Shown here in pieces: positions 1 through 7,349 of a stretch of 9,972 nt of DNA. The translations under genes were made by a program, and so were the position numbers. The notes under the pieces were generated by a model. That model was not told the DNA's origin. It saw only the letters and a program-made list of their open reading frames with translations, and ran no database searches. Source of the DNA: Chloroflexota bacterium (GTDB lineage Bacteria; Chloroflexota; Anaerolineae; Promineifilales; Promineifilaceae). How positions within the stretch are numbered: the stretch's first letter is position 1; each line of letters begins with the position of its first letter. The stretch covers positions 1-9,972 of the forward strand of contig CAUJGI010000072.1 in NCBI GenBank assembly GCA_963169155.1. The letters are read 5' to 3'.

Positions 1-876
1 CTGCAAGCGCTTTATCCGCGCGGCGTGCCCAATTTGCATAACCTGTTCTTTTTGCTGGAAGATGCCATTGACTGGATCGAGGAGCAGGTGGTGAGCCTGC
101 CCCAGCCGTTTCTGGGCTACTTCCATCTGCTGCCGCCACACGAACCGTACACACCGCGTGCGGAGTTCATCGACATTTTTACCGACAACTGGCAGCCCCC
201 GGAAAAGCCCAAGCTGTTCGGTGCCCAGCCGATGCCGCAGGCCAACCTGAACCGGGAGCGCCGTCTGTATGATGAATACCTGGCCTTCACCGATGCGGAA
301 ATCGGCCGTTTGTTGGACAACCTGGAGCAGCAAGGCGTTTTGGACAACACCTACATCATCCTCACCAGCGATCATGGGGAATTGTTTGAGCGCGGCATTC
401 GTGGTCACGTGACTCTGACGCTGTACGAGGGGCTGACCCATATTCCGCTGATTGTCCACAAGCCAGGGCAGCAAAGCCGCGAAGATGTTTTCCAGCGCAC
501 CACCGCTGCGGACATCCTGCCGACGCTGCTGCACCTCACTGGCCAGCCCACGCCGGAGTGGGTTGAAGGCGCGGTGCTGCCCACCTTTGGCGGCGCGGCA
601 GCGCCCACCGACCGGATGGTGTACTCGATAGAGGCCAAGAGCAACCCGAAATACGCGGCGCTTACCGAGGCCACCGTGGCCCAGTACCAGGATGACATCA
701 AGCTGATCCGTTACTTTGGTTACAATGCCGACGACAGTTTTGAGATGTATAACCTGAAAGACGACCCGGAAGAATTAAACAACATTTACGAGAGCGAAAA
801 AGGGCTGGCTGAGGAGTTAACGGCCGTTTTGCATGACAAAATCTTCGAAGTCAATGCGCCCTATCGCCGTGAATAA
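1..876 (+). CDS. Sulfatase-family hydrolase (alkaline phosphatase superfamily), C-terminal part, 5' end outside window
   Basis: The reading frame is open from base 1 to the TAA at 874-876, so the gene begins left of the window; a GTG at 25 is only an internal Val codon. The visible 291 codons match the second half of a sulfatase: an FHLLPPHEPY segment (about 118-147), the metal-site block SDHGE with Asp at 370 and His at 373, the strand THIPLIVHKPG (436-468) that follows it in sulfatases, and the C-terminal pattern MYNLKDDPEELNN (about 745-783). The family hydrolyses sulfate esters, often on glycans, using a formylglycine made from Cys or Ser. That nucleophile motif would lie upstream and cannot be checked, so a related phosphoesterase or phosphotransferase remains possible. 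The product would presumably trim or remodel the glycan made by this cluster. The next gene starts 25 bases downstream, suggesting cotranscription. Confidence 0.88.
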   Translation: MQALYPRGVPNLHNLFFLLEDAIDWIEEQVVSLPQPFLGYFHLLPPHEPYTPRAEFIDIFTDNWQPPEKPKLFGAQPMPQANLNRERRLYDEYLAFTDAEIGRLLDNLEQQGVLDNTYIILTSDHGELFERGIRGHVTLTLYEGLTHIPLIVHKPGQQSREDVFQRTTAADILPTLLHLTGQPTPEWVEGAVLPTFGGAAAPTDRMVYSIEAKSNPKYAALTEATVAQYQDDIKLIRYFGYNADDSFEMYNLKDDPEELNNIYESEKGLAEELTAVLHDKIFEVNAPYRRE

Positions 877-884
877 ACGCTATT

Positions 885-894
885 AAAGAGGAAG
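885..894 (+). promoter_or_regulatory. Ribosome binding site for the Wzm-type permease
   Basis: The purine run AAAGAGGAAG contains GAGGA at 888-892, nine bases before the ATG at 902. It is in the short gap after the sulfatase stop and supports both that start and translation from a shared transcript. Confidence 0.6.
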
Positions 895-901
895 CTGTTA
901 G

Positions 902-1690
902 ATGATTGCACACGTACAAACTTTGTTCCGTTTTCGTGAACTCATTGGCATGTGGACGTTCCGAGAAATTCGGGTGCGCTACAAACAATCCCTGCTGGGC
1001 GCGGCCTGGGCCGTGCTCCAGCCGCTGGCCATGATGCTCATGTTCACGGTTGTGTTCTCGCGAATTGCCCGGATTGAAACGGATTATCCTTACCCGATTT
1101 TTTCGTATTCGGCCGTTCTTCCCTGGACGCTGCTGGCGACCTCCGTCAGTTTTGGGGTTAACTCGCTCATCAACAACATGAACCTGGTCACCAAGACCTA
1201 TTTCCCGCGCGAAATTTTGCCACTGGGGGTGATTGGGTCCGCTTTGTTTGACTTTGTTGTTGCCTCCAGCATCTTTGTCATCCTGATGATCTATTACCAG
1301 ATTCCAGTCAACATCAACTTTTTGTGGATTCCCGTTTTCCTGGTCATTCAGATAATCCTGATGTTGGGCATCATTTTGTTGGGTTCAGCCCTTACCGTGT
1401 TTTACCGGGACGTGCGTTATGTGGTGCCGTTGGCCATTCAGCTGTGGTTTTATGCGACGCCGATTATTTATCCTATCAGCCTGGTGGAAGAAAACCTGCC
1501 CCAGTTACGCACGTTCTATGCTTTGAACCCCATGGTGGGTATTGTGGAATCATACCGGGACGTGATTTTGGAAGGCGTGCCGCCAAACTTTACCGATTTG
1601 GGATTGGCGGCGGCGATGTCTATTGTTTTGTTTGTGGTGGCGTACTATGTCTTCAAACGCCTGGAAGTTTTGTTTAACGATCTCATTTAA
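902..1690 (+). CDS. wzm: Polysaccharide ABC exporter permease, Wzm/TagG type (ABC-2 family)
   Basis: This 262-residue integral membrane protein is the permease half of an ABC exporter that moves a completed, lipid-linked polysaccharide across the inner membrane. Family landmarks are visible in order: RYKQSLLGAAWAVLQPL (26-42), FPREILPL (101-108), FYRDVRYVV (167-175), YATPIIYP (184-191), NPM (209-211), and a short cytoplasmic tail ending LFNDLI. Hydrophobic segments near 32-52, 66-86, 108-131, 140-164, 172-192 and 233-251 give the usual six membrane spans. The length is normal for the family. The ATG at 902 is preceded by a good Shine-Dalgarno site. The partner ATPase follows after 48 bases. 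The symbol is by family resemblance; a teichoic-acid-type (TagG) or rhamnan-type exporter would look the same, so the exported glycan is unknown. Confidence 0.92.
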   Translation: MIAHVQTLFRFRELIGMWTFREIRVRYKQSLLGAAWAVLQPLAMMLMFTVVFSRIARIETDYPYPIFSYSAVLPWTLLATSVSFGVNSLINNMNLVTKTYFPREILPLGVIGSALFDFVVASSIFVILMIYYQIPVNINFLWIPVFLVIQIILMLGIILLGSALTVFYRDVRYVVPLAIQLWFYATPIIYPISLVEENLPQLRTFYALNPMVGIVESYRDVILEGVPPNFTDLGLAAAMSIVLFVVAYYVFKRLEVLFNDLI

Positions 1691-1702
1691 TTTACAGCAA
1701 TC

Positions 1703-1719
1703 CTGCCACAGGGTGGCAG
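1703..1719 (+). other. Small perfect hairpin between permease and ATPase genes
   Basis: CTGCCAC (1703-1709) and GTGGCAG (1713-1719) are perfect reverse complements around a 3-base AGG loop. It sits 12 bases after the permease stop and ends 7 bases before the TAGGAGG ribosome binding site. Only TTCTTC follows, so it lacks a proper terminator T-run. It may stabilise mRNA or tune translation of the ATPase; that role is inferred from position only. Confidence 0.45.
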
Positions 1720-1726
1720 TTCTTCG

Positions 1727-1733
1727 TAGGAGG
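1727..1733 (+). promoter_or_regulatory. Strong ribosome binding site for the Wzt-type ATPase
   Basis: TAGGAGG lies five bases before the ATG at 1739. It decides the start: an overlapping ATG at 1735 is too close and its frame stops after eight codons, whereas 1739 opens the full ATPase frame. Confidence 0.75.
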
Positions 1734-1738
1734 CATGG

Positions 1739-3019
1739 ATGAAACCTGCTGTTCGCTTTGAAAACGTCTCGAAACGATACGAAATTGGTACTGGGCAAAC
1801 CAGTCTCAAACGACTCTTTAAGAAGCCCGTTGCCCGCCTGACCGGGCGCGGCAATGGCGTGCCGGAGTCCCAAATTTTGTGGGCACTGCGTGACGTGAGC
1901 TTCAACATCACGCCTGGCAAGGCGCTGGGGCTGGTGGGACCAAACGGTTCGGGCAAGACAACGTCGCTCAAGCTGTTGTCGCGCATTACTTTCCCGACGT
2001 CGGGCAAGGTGCATATAGACGGCCGTATCTCCGCCCTCATCGAACTGGGCGCTGGCTTTCACCCAGACCTGACCGGTCGGGAAAACGTCTACCTCAATGG
2101 CACCATCCTGGGCATGAAAAAGCACGAAATCGACAAGCGCTTTGACCAGATGGTTGAATTTTCTGGCATTGCCCGGTTTATCGATACCCCCGTCAAGCGG
2201 TACTCCTCGGGCATGTACGTGCGGCTGGGTTTCTCCGTGGCGGCCCACGTGGAGCCAGATGTGCTGCTGGTAGACGAAGTGCTGGCTGTGGGTGATGCCC
2301 AGTTCCGCCAGAAGTGCGCCCGGCGTATCGAAGAGCTCCAGAAGCTCGGCACCACCATCGTTTTTGTGGCCCACAACCTGTACCTGGTGCGCAGCGTCTG
2401 TGACGAGGCTGTCTTTTTGCTCAATGGTAAGGTGCAGCGGCAGGGGGAGGTGAATGAGGTGCTGAACCAGTACGAAAACTGGCTGATCGAGCGCCAGATT
2501 TCCGAAGGCGGTGCCCCGGCCACGGCGATGAACGACGAGTTTAAATTTTCCTCGGACGATATTGGTATTCGCGAAGTGATTGTGCGCAACCTCAACACGG
2601 GCTCTACCGAAGAGTTTAGCCACGATGATCCGGTGGAAATTCAGGTGCACTACACGGCGCACAATCCGGTGAACAAGCCGAACCTGGTGCTGCGTTTTGC
2701 CCGCGCCGACGGGGTGACTGCTGCCATGATCCGCACGGCCGATTACGGCCTGAAGCTGGATGACCTGGAAGGTGTAGGCCATGTGTCCATCAAAATGGAT
2801 CATCTCCAGCTGGCCACTGGCGGCTATGTGGTGATGGTCTCGATGTTGGGCGCGATTGACGGTGTGGGTCTGGCCTGGGGCAGTTCGCGCTGGATTCAGG
2901 TGGCAGGCATCAGCCTAGGCCATGAAGAGTCCAGCGGCGTTTTTGTGCCCCGCGTGGCCAGCGCCGAAGTCCGGCCAGAGGCCGACGTGATAGAGATGGT
3001 ACCGGAAACTATTTCCTGA
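1739..3019 (+). CDS. wzt: Polysaccharide ABC exporter ATPase with C-terminal glycan-recognition domain, Wzt type
   Basis: This 426-residue protein powers export of a finished glycan through the adjacent permease. The ATPase domain (about 1-245) has Walker A GPNGSGKT (67-74, Lys73), the Wzt/TagH-typical block ELGAGFHPDLTGREN (102-116), signature YSSGMYVRL (155-163), Walker B VLLVDE (175-180, Asp179 and Glu180) and His212 of the H-loop in AHNL. Residues about 266-390 form an extra beta-rich domain resembling Wzt_C, which in studied O-antigen systems binds the modified non-reducing end of the chain and so couples export to chain completion. Short TagH-type ATPases lack it, so its presence argues for a Wzt-like system with terminal-modification recognition. 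The last ~35 residues are polar and not recognised. Whether the recognised cap here is sulfated is an open inference. The gene ends just before a strong hairpin. Confidence 0.93.
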   Translation: MKPAVRFENVSKRYEIGTGQTSLKRLFKKPVARLTGRGNGVPESQILWALRDVSFNITPGKALGLVGPNGSGKTTSLKLLSRITFPTSGKVHIDGRISALIELGAGFHPDLTGRENVYLNGTILGMKKHEIDKRFDQMVEFSGIARFIDTPVKRYSSGMYVRLGFSVAAHVEPDVLLVDEVLAVGDAQFRQKCARRIEELQKLGTTIVFVAHNLYLVRSVCDEAVFLLNGKVQRQGEVNEVLNQYENWLIERQISEGGAPATAMNDEFKFSSDDIGIREVIVRNLNTGSTEEFSHDDPVEIQVHYTAHNPVNKPNLVLRFARADGVTAAMIRTADYGLKLDDLEGVGHVSIKMDHLQLATGGYVVMVSMLGAIDGVGLAWGSSRWIQVAGISLGHEESSGVFVPRVASAEVRPEADVIEMVPETIS

Positions 3020-3035
3020 TTTTGCCTCGATTCTT

Positions 3036-3095
3036 AACCGCTGAAAGCACAGAAGAAACGGCCGCTGCCCTCATTCTGCGTTTTCAGCGGTTTTT
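3036..3095 (+). terminator. Candidate rho-independent terminator or attenuator after the ATPase gene
   Basis: AACCGCTGAAA (3036-3046) is perfectly complementary to TTTCAGCGGTT (3082-3092), an 11-bp stem. Pairing can continue inward through a G-U pair, a C-G pair, one A-C mismatch and five further pairs (3050-3054 with 3074-3078), leaving a 19-base loop. The stem runs into TTTTT at 3091-3095. The shape fits an intrinsic terminator, with a longer stem than usual. The next gene may begin only 18 bases after the T-run, leaving little room for a new promoter, so partial read-through (attenuation) is as plausible as full termination. Confidence 0.7.
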
Positions 3096-3112
3096 CAATG
3101 GTATGGTTTTAA

Positions 3113-4417
3113 GTGACTCTGTTAACCAAGATGCCCCCAACTGAAACGGCCGTATCCCCCACCACCGGCCTGCGCGTGGCCTATGTCATGCAAAATGTGG
3201 GCGTCGACCTGGCCGCGGAGGTGGGGCAGATGATGCTCATTCGCCAGACGATCCAGGGGCTGGTGCAGCGCGGCCACACCGTTGATTTGCTCAACTTGCA
3301 GGGGCGCGAGGTGGTGGCCTACGCCGACCTGGCCGACCTGGCTCGGCAGCGGCGCGTGCCGTTGGGAGTGAGTGGTTTACGGCCGTATCACCTCAGCGAA
3401 GGTGGGCTGCGGCGGCTGCACGGACTGCTGAAGCTGCCTTACCTGGCCGGTTTCGACTCGCGCCGTTTTTACGAAGCGTGTGTTCGGGCGCTGCCCCATT
3501 ACCAGATTTGCCACGAATACGCCGGGCTGCTCAGCGTGGGTGCCGCTTACGCCAGCCAAAAAACCAACACGCCCTACGTGCTCACCGTCGACGCCGATTT
3601 GCTGCTGGAGGCGGAGGTGCTCGACACGCCCATCACCGGCCTGCGCCGCCAGGTGGCCCGCTGGGCGGCCCGTAAAAGTTACCAGCTGGCCGATCAAATC
3701 GTCACCGTTTCGACGCAAACTAAAGAAAATCTGGTGCAGAATTGGGGTGTGGCCGCGGCAAAAATCAACGTGATTCCCAACGGGGTCGATGTGGCCCTGT
3801 TTCAACAGCCGGTGGACACGGCCGTTCTCCGCGCCGAACTCGGCCTGGGTGATGCGCCAGTGCTGATGTTTGTCGGTGGTTTCCAGATGTGGCACGGGCT
3901 GGACAAGCTGCTGGAAGCGCTGGCCGCGATTCGGCGCACCCTGCCCGAAACCCGCCTGCTGCTTGTGGGGGATGGCCCGGCACGGCCGTTTGTCGAGCAA
4001 ACCATCCGCCGCCTGAACCTGGAACGCTTTGTCACCATCACTGGCTTTGTGCCCCATGCCCGCATTCCCCAGCTGCTGGCCGTGGCCGACGTGGTGACCG
4101 TGCCCTACCCGCAGCTGCCGCAAGAAATGTGGTTTTCGCCGTTGAAGCTGTATGAATATATGGCCGCCAGTAAGGCCATCGTGGCCTCGGCTGCCGGGCA
4201 AATTAAAAACGTAATTCGCCATGATGAAAACGGACTCCTGGTGACCCCCGGCGACGTGGCCGAACTGGCCCAGGCGTGCCGCCACCTGCTGCAAAATGCG
4301 GCAGAACGGCAGCGGCTGGGCTGCCAGGCGCAGCATGAGGCGGAAACAGAGCACGGCTGGTCACGCCAGGTTGAGCGGCTGGAGCGAGTGTACGAAGCCG
4401 CTTTGAGGAGCCGGTAA
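3113..4417 (+). CDS. GT4-family glycosyltransferase (GT-B fold)
   Basis: This 434-residue protein transfers a sugar from a nucleotide donor to a growing glycan on the cytoplasmic side. The N-terminal half has an acceptor-type Rossmann region, LRVAYVMQNVG (20-30) and TIQGLVQRGHTVDLL (46-60). The donor half has INVIPNGVD (218-226), VGGFQMWHGLDKLLEAL (254-270), LLVGDGP (283-289), GFVPHARIPQLLAVADV (311-327) and SPLKLYEYMAASKAIVAS (342-359). In the last block the first Glu of the usual E-x7-E pair is Trp340, as in other SPLK-type members; Glu348 remains. The start is uncertain: neither the GTG at 3113 nor the in-frame ATG at 3131 has a clear Shine-Dalgarno site, and homology begins only near residue 20. 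The gene ends two bases before the next. The sugar and linkage cannot be read from the sequence. Confidence 0.9.
   Translation: MTLLTKMPPTETAVSPTTGLRVAYVMQNVGVDLAAEVGQMMLIRQTIQGLVQRGHTVDLLNLQGREVVAYADLADLARQRRVPLGVSGLRPYHLSEGGLRRLHGLLKLPYLAGFDSRRFYEACVRALPHYQICHEYAGLLSVGAAYASQKTNTPYVLTVDADLLLEAEVLDTPITGLRRQVARWAARKSYQLADQIVTVSTQTKENLVQNWGVAAAKINVIPNGVDVALFQQPVDTAVLRAELGLGDAPVLMFVGGFQMWHGLDKLLEALAAIRRTLPETRLLLVGDGPARPFVEQTIRRLNLERFVTITGFVPHARIPQLLAVADVVTVPYPQLPQEMWFSPLKLYEYMAASKAIVASAAGQIKNVIRHDENGLLVTPGDVAELAQACRHLLQNAAERQRLGCQAQHEAETEHGWSRQVERLERVYEAALRSR
4405..4410 (+). promoter_or_regulatory. Ribosome binding site for the GT-C transferase, inside the preceding gene
   Basis: GAGGAG lies nine bases before the ATG at 4420 and within the last codons of the upstream glycosyltransferase. 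This arrangement suggests translational coupling of the two genes. Confidence 0.6.
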
Positions 4418-4419
4418 CC

Positions 4420-5778
4420 ATGTCTGACCTGGCTCCTGCTACGCCGACGCAGCCTGGGGAACGGCCGTACCCGCTGCCCACCCGCTGGCTCACCGCCGGT
4501 ACCTTGCTGGCGCTGATGACGCTGCTCCAGCTGGGCTGGCTGGCTGCCATCTGGCTGACCGGTGCTACCGAAGCGGCCTACAAGCTGCTGCCGTTGATCG
4601 CGGTGACGCTGGGGCTGGGTGTGGCAATTTACCTGCTGCCGGAACGGTCTCTCACCTGGCTGCCGCTGGACGAAGACCGCCTGGCCCGCTCGGAAACGCG
4701 CGTGCTGCTGCTGGCGGGCCTGCTGTTGGGTGCAGCGCTCCTTATTTTTGCCCACCAGCAGCGCCTCTGGACCTTCGACGAAGAGGGTAACTTAATCGCC
4801 TCTTACTCGGTGGCGCGCAACGGCGTGCTGTCGCTCTTTGAAAACTATGATCGCCGCCCCTGGCTGGGCAAGCAGCATCCGCCCCTGGTGCCCATCATTT
4901 ACGGCAGCGCCATGCGCCTGCTGGGTACGTCGCAGCTGGCGGGACGGCTGGTAACGGCCGTTTTCACGCTCGGCACCGGCTGGCTCACCTACCTCATTGG
5001 CCGCCGCCTGTTCAACCGGCAGACGGCGCTGCTGGGCGCGCTGCTGCTGTTTAGCTTCCCGCTGGTCTTTCGCCTGGGCGCGGCGGCGATGGTGGAAATG
5101 CCGCTCACCTTCTTTTTTACGCTGACGGTGTGGTTGACCTTGCGGGTGGTGGAACGGCCGTCCTGGGATCGATGGCTCCTGGTGGGGCTGGCGGCAGCGG
5201 CGGGTTTGCTTACCAAATACACGATGGTGTTTGTCCTGCCGCTGGTAGTGGGCATCGTGGCGGTGCGCGGGACGAAACAGCAGACCATGCGTCTGGCTGG
5301 CGTCGGGCTGCTGGCGGCCGTGGGGCTTGGGGCTGGTCTGGCGTTGTTTGCCAGCCGGGTGGCCGTTTTGCAGCAGCAGCTGGCCACCGTATGGGAATAT
5401 GCCGGGCTGGTGCTGACCAATGAATACGGCCGTCGTGTCCTGTTTGAAACCGTTACCAACCGCCTGCCTTCAGCCCTCGGGGTGTACAATTTGCCCTTGT
5501 TGGCCCTGGGCGGATTATTTATTATCAGTTGCCGCCGCCCGGTGGATTGGGTGGTGCTGCTGTGGCTTCTCAGTGTGTGGCTGCCGCTGTTTCTCACCTT
5601 ACCCGACCACCGCTACTTTTTGCCTTCCTTTCCGGCCGTTGCCTTGCTGTCGGCCCTGGGCTTGCAGCAGGTCGGCCAAGGAACGGCGCGTGGGCTGTTG
5701 TTATCGCTGCTTTTTGCGGCCAGTACGCTCTATTTGTATGTCGATTGGGTTCGCTCGGCTGAACTGTATGTAAGGTAA
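4420..5778 (+). CDS. GT-C-fold membrane glycosyltransferase (PMT/ArnT-like, PMT_2 type)
   Basis: This 452-residue polytopic membrane protein resembles the dolichyl/polyprenyl-phosphate-sugar transferases that act on the outer side of the membrane. After a cytoplasmic start and three hydrophobic stretches (about 24-46, 55-73, 94-111) comes FDEEGN (119-124), the acidic first-loop motif that supplies the catalytic Asp in GT-C enzymes, then KQHPPL (151-156), EMPLTFFF (226-233), GLLTKYT (262-268) and DHRYFLPSFPAV (396-407), each typical of the PMT_2/ArnT group. About ten further hydrophobic helices follow the loop. Acceptors in this family are proteins, lipid A or glycans. Here the downstream gene encodes a Thr/Pro-rich secreted protein 15 bases away, which makes it one possible acceptor (inference). 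It is somewhat shorter than many PMT-family enzymes. The start is supported by a ribosome binding site. Confidence 0.88.
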   Translation: MSDLAPATPTQPGERPYPLPTRWLTAGTLLALMTLLQLGWLAAIWLTGATEAAYKLLPLIAVTLGLGVAIYLLPERSLTWLPLDEDRLARSETRVLLLAGLLLGAALLIFAHQQRLWTFDEEGNLIASYSVARNGVLSLFENYDRRPWLGKQHPPLVPIIYGSAMRLLGTSQLAGRLVTAVFTLGTGWLTYLIGRRLFNRQTALLGALLLFSFPLVFRLGAAAMVEMPLTFFFTLTVWLTLRVVERPSWDRWLLVGLAAAAGLLTKYTMVFVLPLVVGIVAVRGTKQQTMRLAGVGLLAAVGLGAGLALFASRVAVLQQQLATVWEYAGLVLTNEYGRRVLFETVTNRLPSALGVYNLPLLALGGLFIISCRRPVDWVVLLWLLSVWLPLFLTLPDHRYFLPSFPAVALLSALGLQQVGQGTARGLLLSLLFAASTLYLYVDWVRSAELYVR

Positions 5779-5793
5779 ACGGTATTGTTCCCG

Positions 5794-7272
5794 ATGAAAA
5801 AGTCATTTCTAGCTTTACTTCTGTTGATGATTGTTGTCTGGGGCAGCGTGGTGTCAGGTGCCCAAGCCCAGACTGAGACGCAGCTTTGGACAGATCCGCA
5901 GCTGCTCTCCACTCGCGGGGTAAGCGCCACCAGCGAAACTGAGATTCTTTCGGATCCCCATGGGTTTATTCACGTTTTCTGGCGCGAAACCAACCCCGAG
6001 GATGGCATCACCTCCATACAATATTCCACTTTCGACGGCATTAACTGGACGCAGCCCAATGACGTCTACATCACTGCCCCAGATGGGGATATTGTTTCCT
6101 TTGCGGCCACGCTGGACTCGGCTGGAACGCTGCATCTGGTCTGGTCAGAAGTGGTAACTGGCCCGGTTTACTACACCAGTGCCCCGGCGCTGGAAGCATA
6201 CTCGGCCCGCGCCTGGGAACCGCCTGTTGCGTTTTTCTACTCGGCTTACCGCATGAAGCTGGTGGCCGATAGTAAAAACGTGCTGCACATGATGTATGTG
6301 AATTACTACGGCCGTGAACCCGGTATCTACTACACCCACTCGGAAGATGGCGGGCGAAACTGGGAGCGCTCTGTCTGGATTGACCCCGACATTCCAACCT
6401 ACGATTCGCCCAACGTTATTAAGTTCCTGGTAGACAAAGACGATGGCCTGCACGCGTCCTGGTATTACGCAGCCACAGATTTGTCGAATCCAGTGGGTGA
6501 TTGGATTCGTTACACCCATTCCTTCGACGGTGGGTTAACCTGGACGACGCCCTTTACCGTTGATCGGGCCGATGATACGGAAGACGAACTGCGCCAACCG
6601 TATCCGGGTCTGGCCGTGGCGGGCGACACAGTGCATATGGTGTATGCCGGTAACAGCACCACCCAGCGCGAACATCGCTATTCGCTGGATCGCGGGGTGA
6701 CCTGGAGCGAAACCAAGCGGGTGATGGGCAACTTGCAGGGGCAGGCGCTGGGGGATGGTTTCACCACGGACAGCCTGGGCCGACTGCACTTTTTTGGCCA
6801 GATCCGTTGGCCGCAGGGTGTGTATCACTCAGTCTGGGACCCGGCCAATACCGATTCAGGCTGGTCTACGCCGCAGATAATTTACTTTATCTCCACCAAT
6901 TCAGATGAGGGACGTGAAGGCCGTTACCACGCCCACTCCATCCGGGCTGCCACACTTAACGGCAATATTCTGGTGGTCACCTTCACCGATGAAGCCACCG
7001 GGCCGCTGTACGTTACCTGGCGCAAGCTGGACGATGCGCCAGAGATTACGCCGCTGCCCCTACCTACAGCGACGCCCACCGCCACGCCACTTTCTACCGC
7101 CACGCCAGAGGGACCGGTGACGCCGACCCCGCCACCTTTTGCCGGGACCGATCTGGCCGTGCCGCAAGCGCCGCCCAATGCCGGGCTGGGTATCTGGCTA
7201 GGGGTGATTCCCACGGTGCTGTTGGTGGGAATCATCTTTGGGTTCCGCCTGTACCGGATGCGCAATTTGTAA
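5794..7272 (+). CDS. Secreted, C-terminally anchored beta-propeller protein with Asp-box (BNR/sialidase-like) repeats
   Basis: From the ATG at 5794 the protein has 492 residues; an in-frame TTG at 5785 would add three but spoils the signal peptide. Residues 1-25 (MKKS, hydrophobic core, AQA) form a clean signal peptide. Asp-box-like motifs end at W85 (STFDGINW), W190 (SEDGGRNW), W250 (SFDGGLTW) and W304 (SLDRGVTW). A second repeated strand, roughly LHxxW, recurs with His at 60, 114, 165, 220, 281 and 332, every 51-61 residues, with a His-less copy near 393, suggesting six or seven blades. Residues 418-448 are a Pro/Thr-rich linker, then a membrane span (about 464-484) and a basic RLYRMRNL tail. 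The domain is therefore displayed outside the cell. I see no sialidase FRIP-type arginine motif, so binding rather than catalysis is likelier. No clear Shine-Dalgarno site is present. Confidence 0.85.
   Translation: MKKSFLALLLLMIVVWGSVVSGAQAQTETQLWTDPQLLSTRGVSATSETEILSDPHGFIHVFWRETNPEDGITSIQYSTFDGINWTQPNDVYITAPDGDIVSFAATLDSAGTLHLVWSEVVTGPVYYTSAPALEAYSARAWEPPVAFFYSAYRMKLVADSKNVLHMMYVNYYGREPGIYYTHSEDGGRNWERSVWIDPDIPTYDSPNVIKFLVDKDDGLHASWYYAATDLSNPVGDWIRYTHSFDGGLTWTTPFTVDRADDTEDELRQPYPGLAVAGDTVHMVYAGNSTTQREHRYSLDRGVTWSETKRVMGNLQGQALGDGFTTDSLGRLHFFGQIRWPQGVYHSVWDPANTDSGWSTPQIIYFISTNSDEGREGRYHAHSIRAATLNGNILVVTFTDEATGPLYVTWRKLDDAPEITPLPLPTATPTATPLSTATPEGPVTPTPPPFAGTDLAVPQAPPNAGLGIWLGVIPTVLLVGIIFGFRLYRMRNL
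7045..7137 (+). repeat. Pro/Thr-rich low-complexity linker coding region
   Basis: These codons specify residues 418-448 of the propeller protein, built from repeated TP and TATP units (PTATPTATP, STATPEG, VTPTPPP). At DNA level the unit ACCGCCACGCCA occurs twice (7078-7089 and 7099-7110). Such linkers typically span the cell-wall zone and can carry O-linked sugars; glycosylation here is only a possibility. Confidence 0.75.
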
Positions 7273-7333
7273 AACAGTATCTCCGCTGGGCGGTGGCAAT
7301 TTTGGGCGCCGCCTGGCGATAAACCCTACCTCT

Positions 7334-7339
7334 CGGAGG
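7334..7339 (+). promoter_or_regulatory. Ribosome binding site deciding the sulfotransferase start
   Basis: CGGAGG lies ten bases before the ATG at 7350. A competing ATG at 7342 is only two bases from the site and its frame closes after 21 codons, so 7350 is the real start. Confidence 0.65.
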
Positions 7340-7349
7340 CAATGAAGCA

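Noticed and set aside
25..27. GTG at 25 as a true start of the sulfatase gene
   Set aside because: The frame is open back to base 1 and the protein lacks the N-terminal half of a sulfatase, so the gene is cut by the window edge.
1550..2803. A 417-codon open frame on the minus strand opposite the ATPase gene
   Set aside because: It lies antisense to a gene with full ABC ATPase motifs; its translation is His/Gln-rich with no recognisable domain, as expected for a shadow of GC-rich codons.
3377..4354. A 325-codon open frame on the minus strand opposite the first GT4 gene
   Set aside because: It is antisense to a clear glycosyltransferase, low-complexity (His/Gln/Gly-rich), and has no domain or ribosome binding site that I can see.
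5785..5793. TTG at 5785 as the start of the propeller protein
   Set aside because: The ATG at 5794 gives a textbook signal peptide beginning MKK, while the TTG has no ribosome binding site.
7289..7313. Hairpin GGCGGTG / CGCCGCC between the propeller and sulfotransferase genes
   Set aside because: The 7-bp stem includes a G-U pair, has an 11-base loop and no T-run after it; in GC-rich DNA this is expected by chance, so I do not call a terminator.
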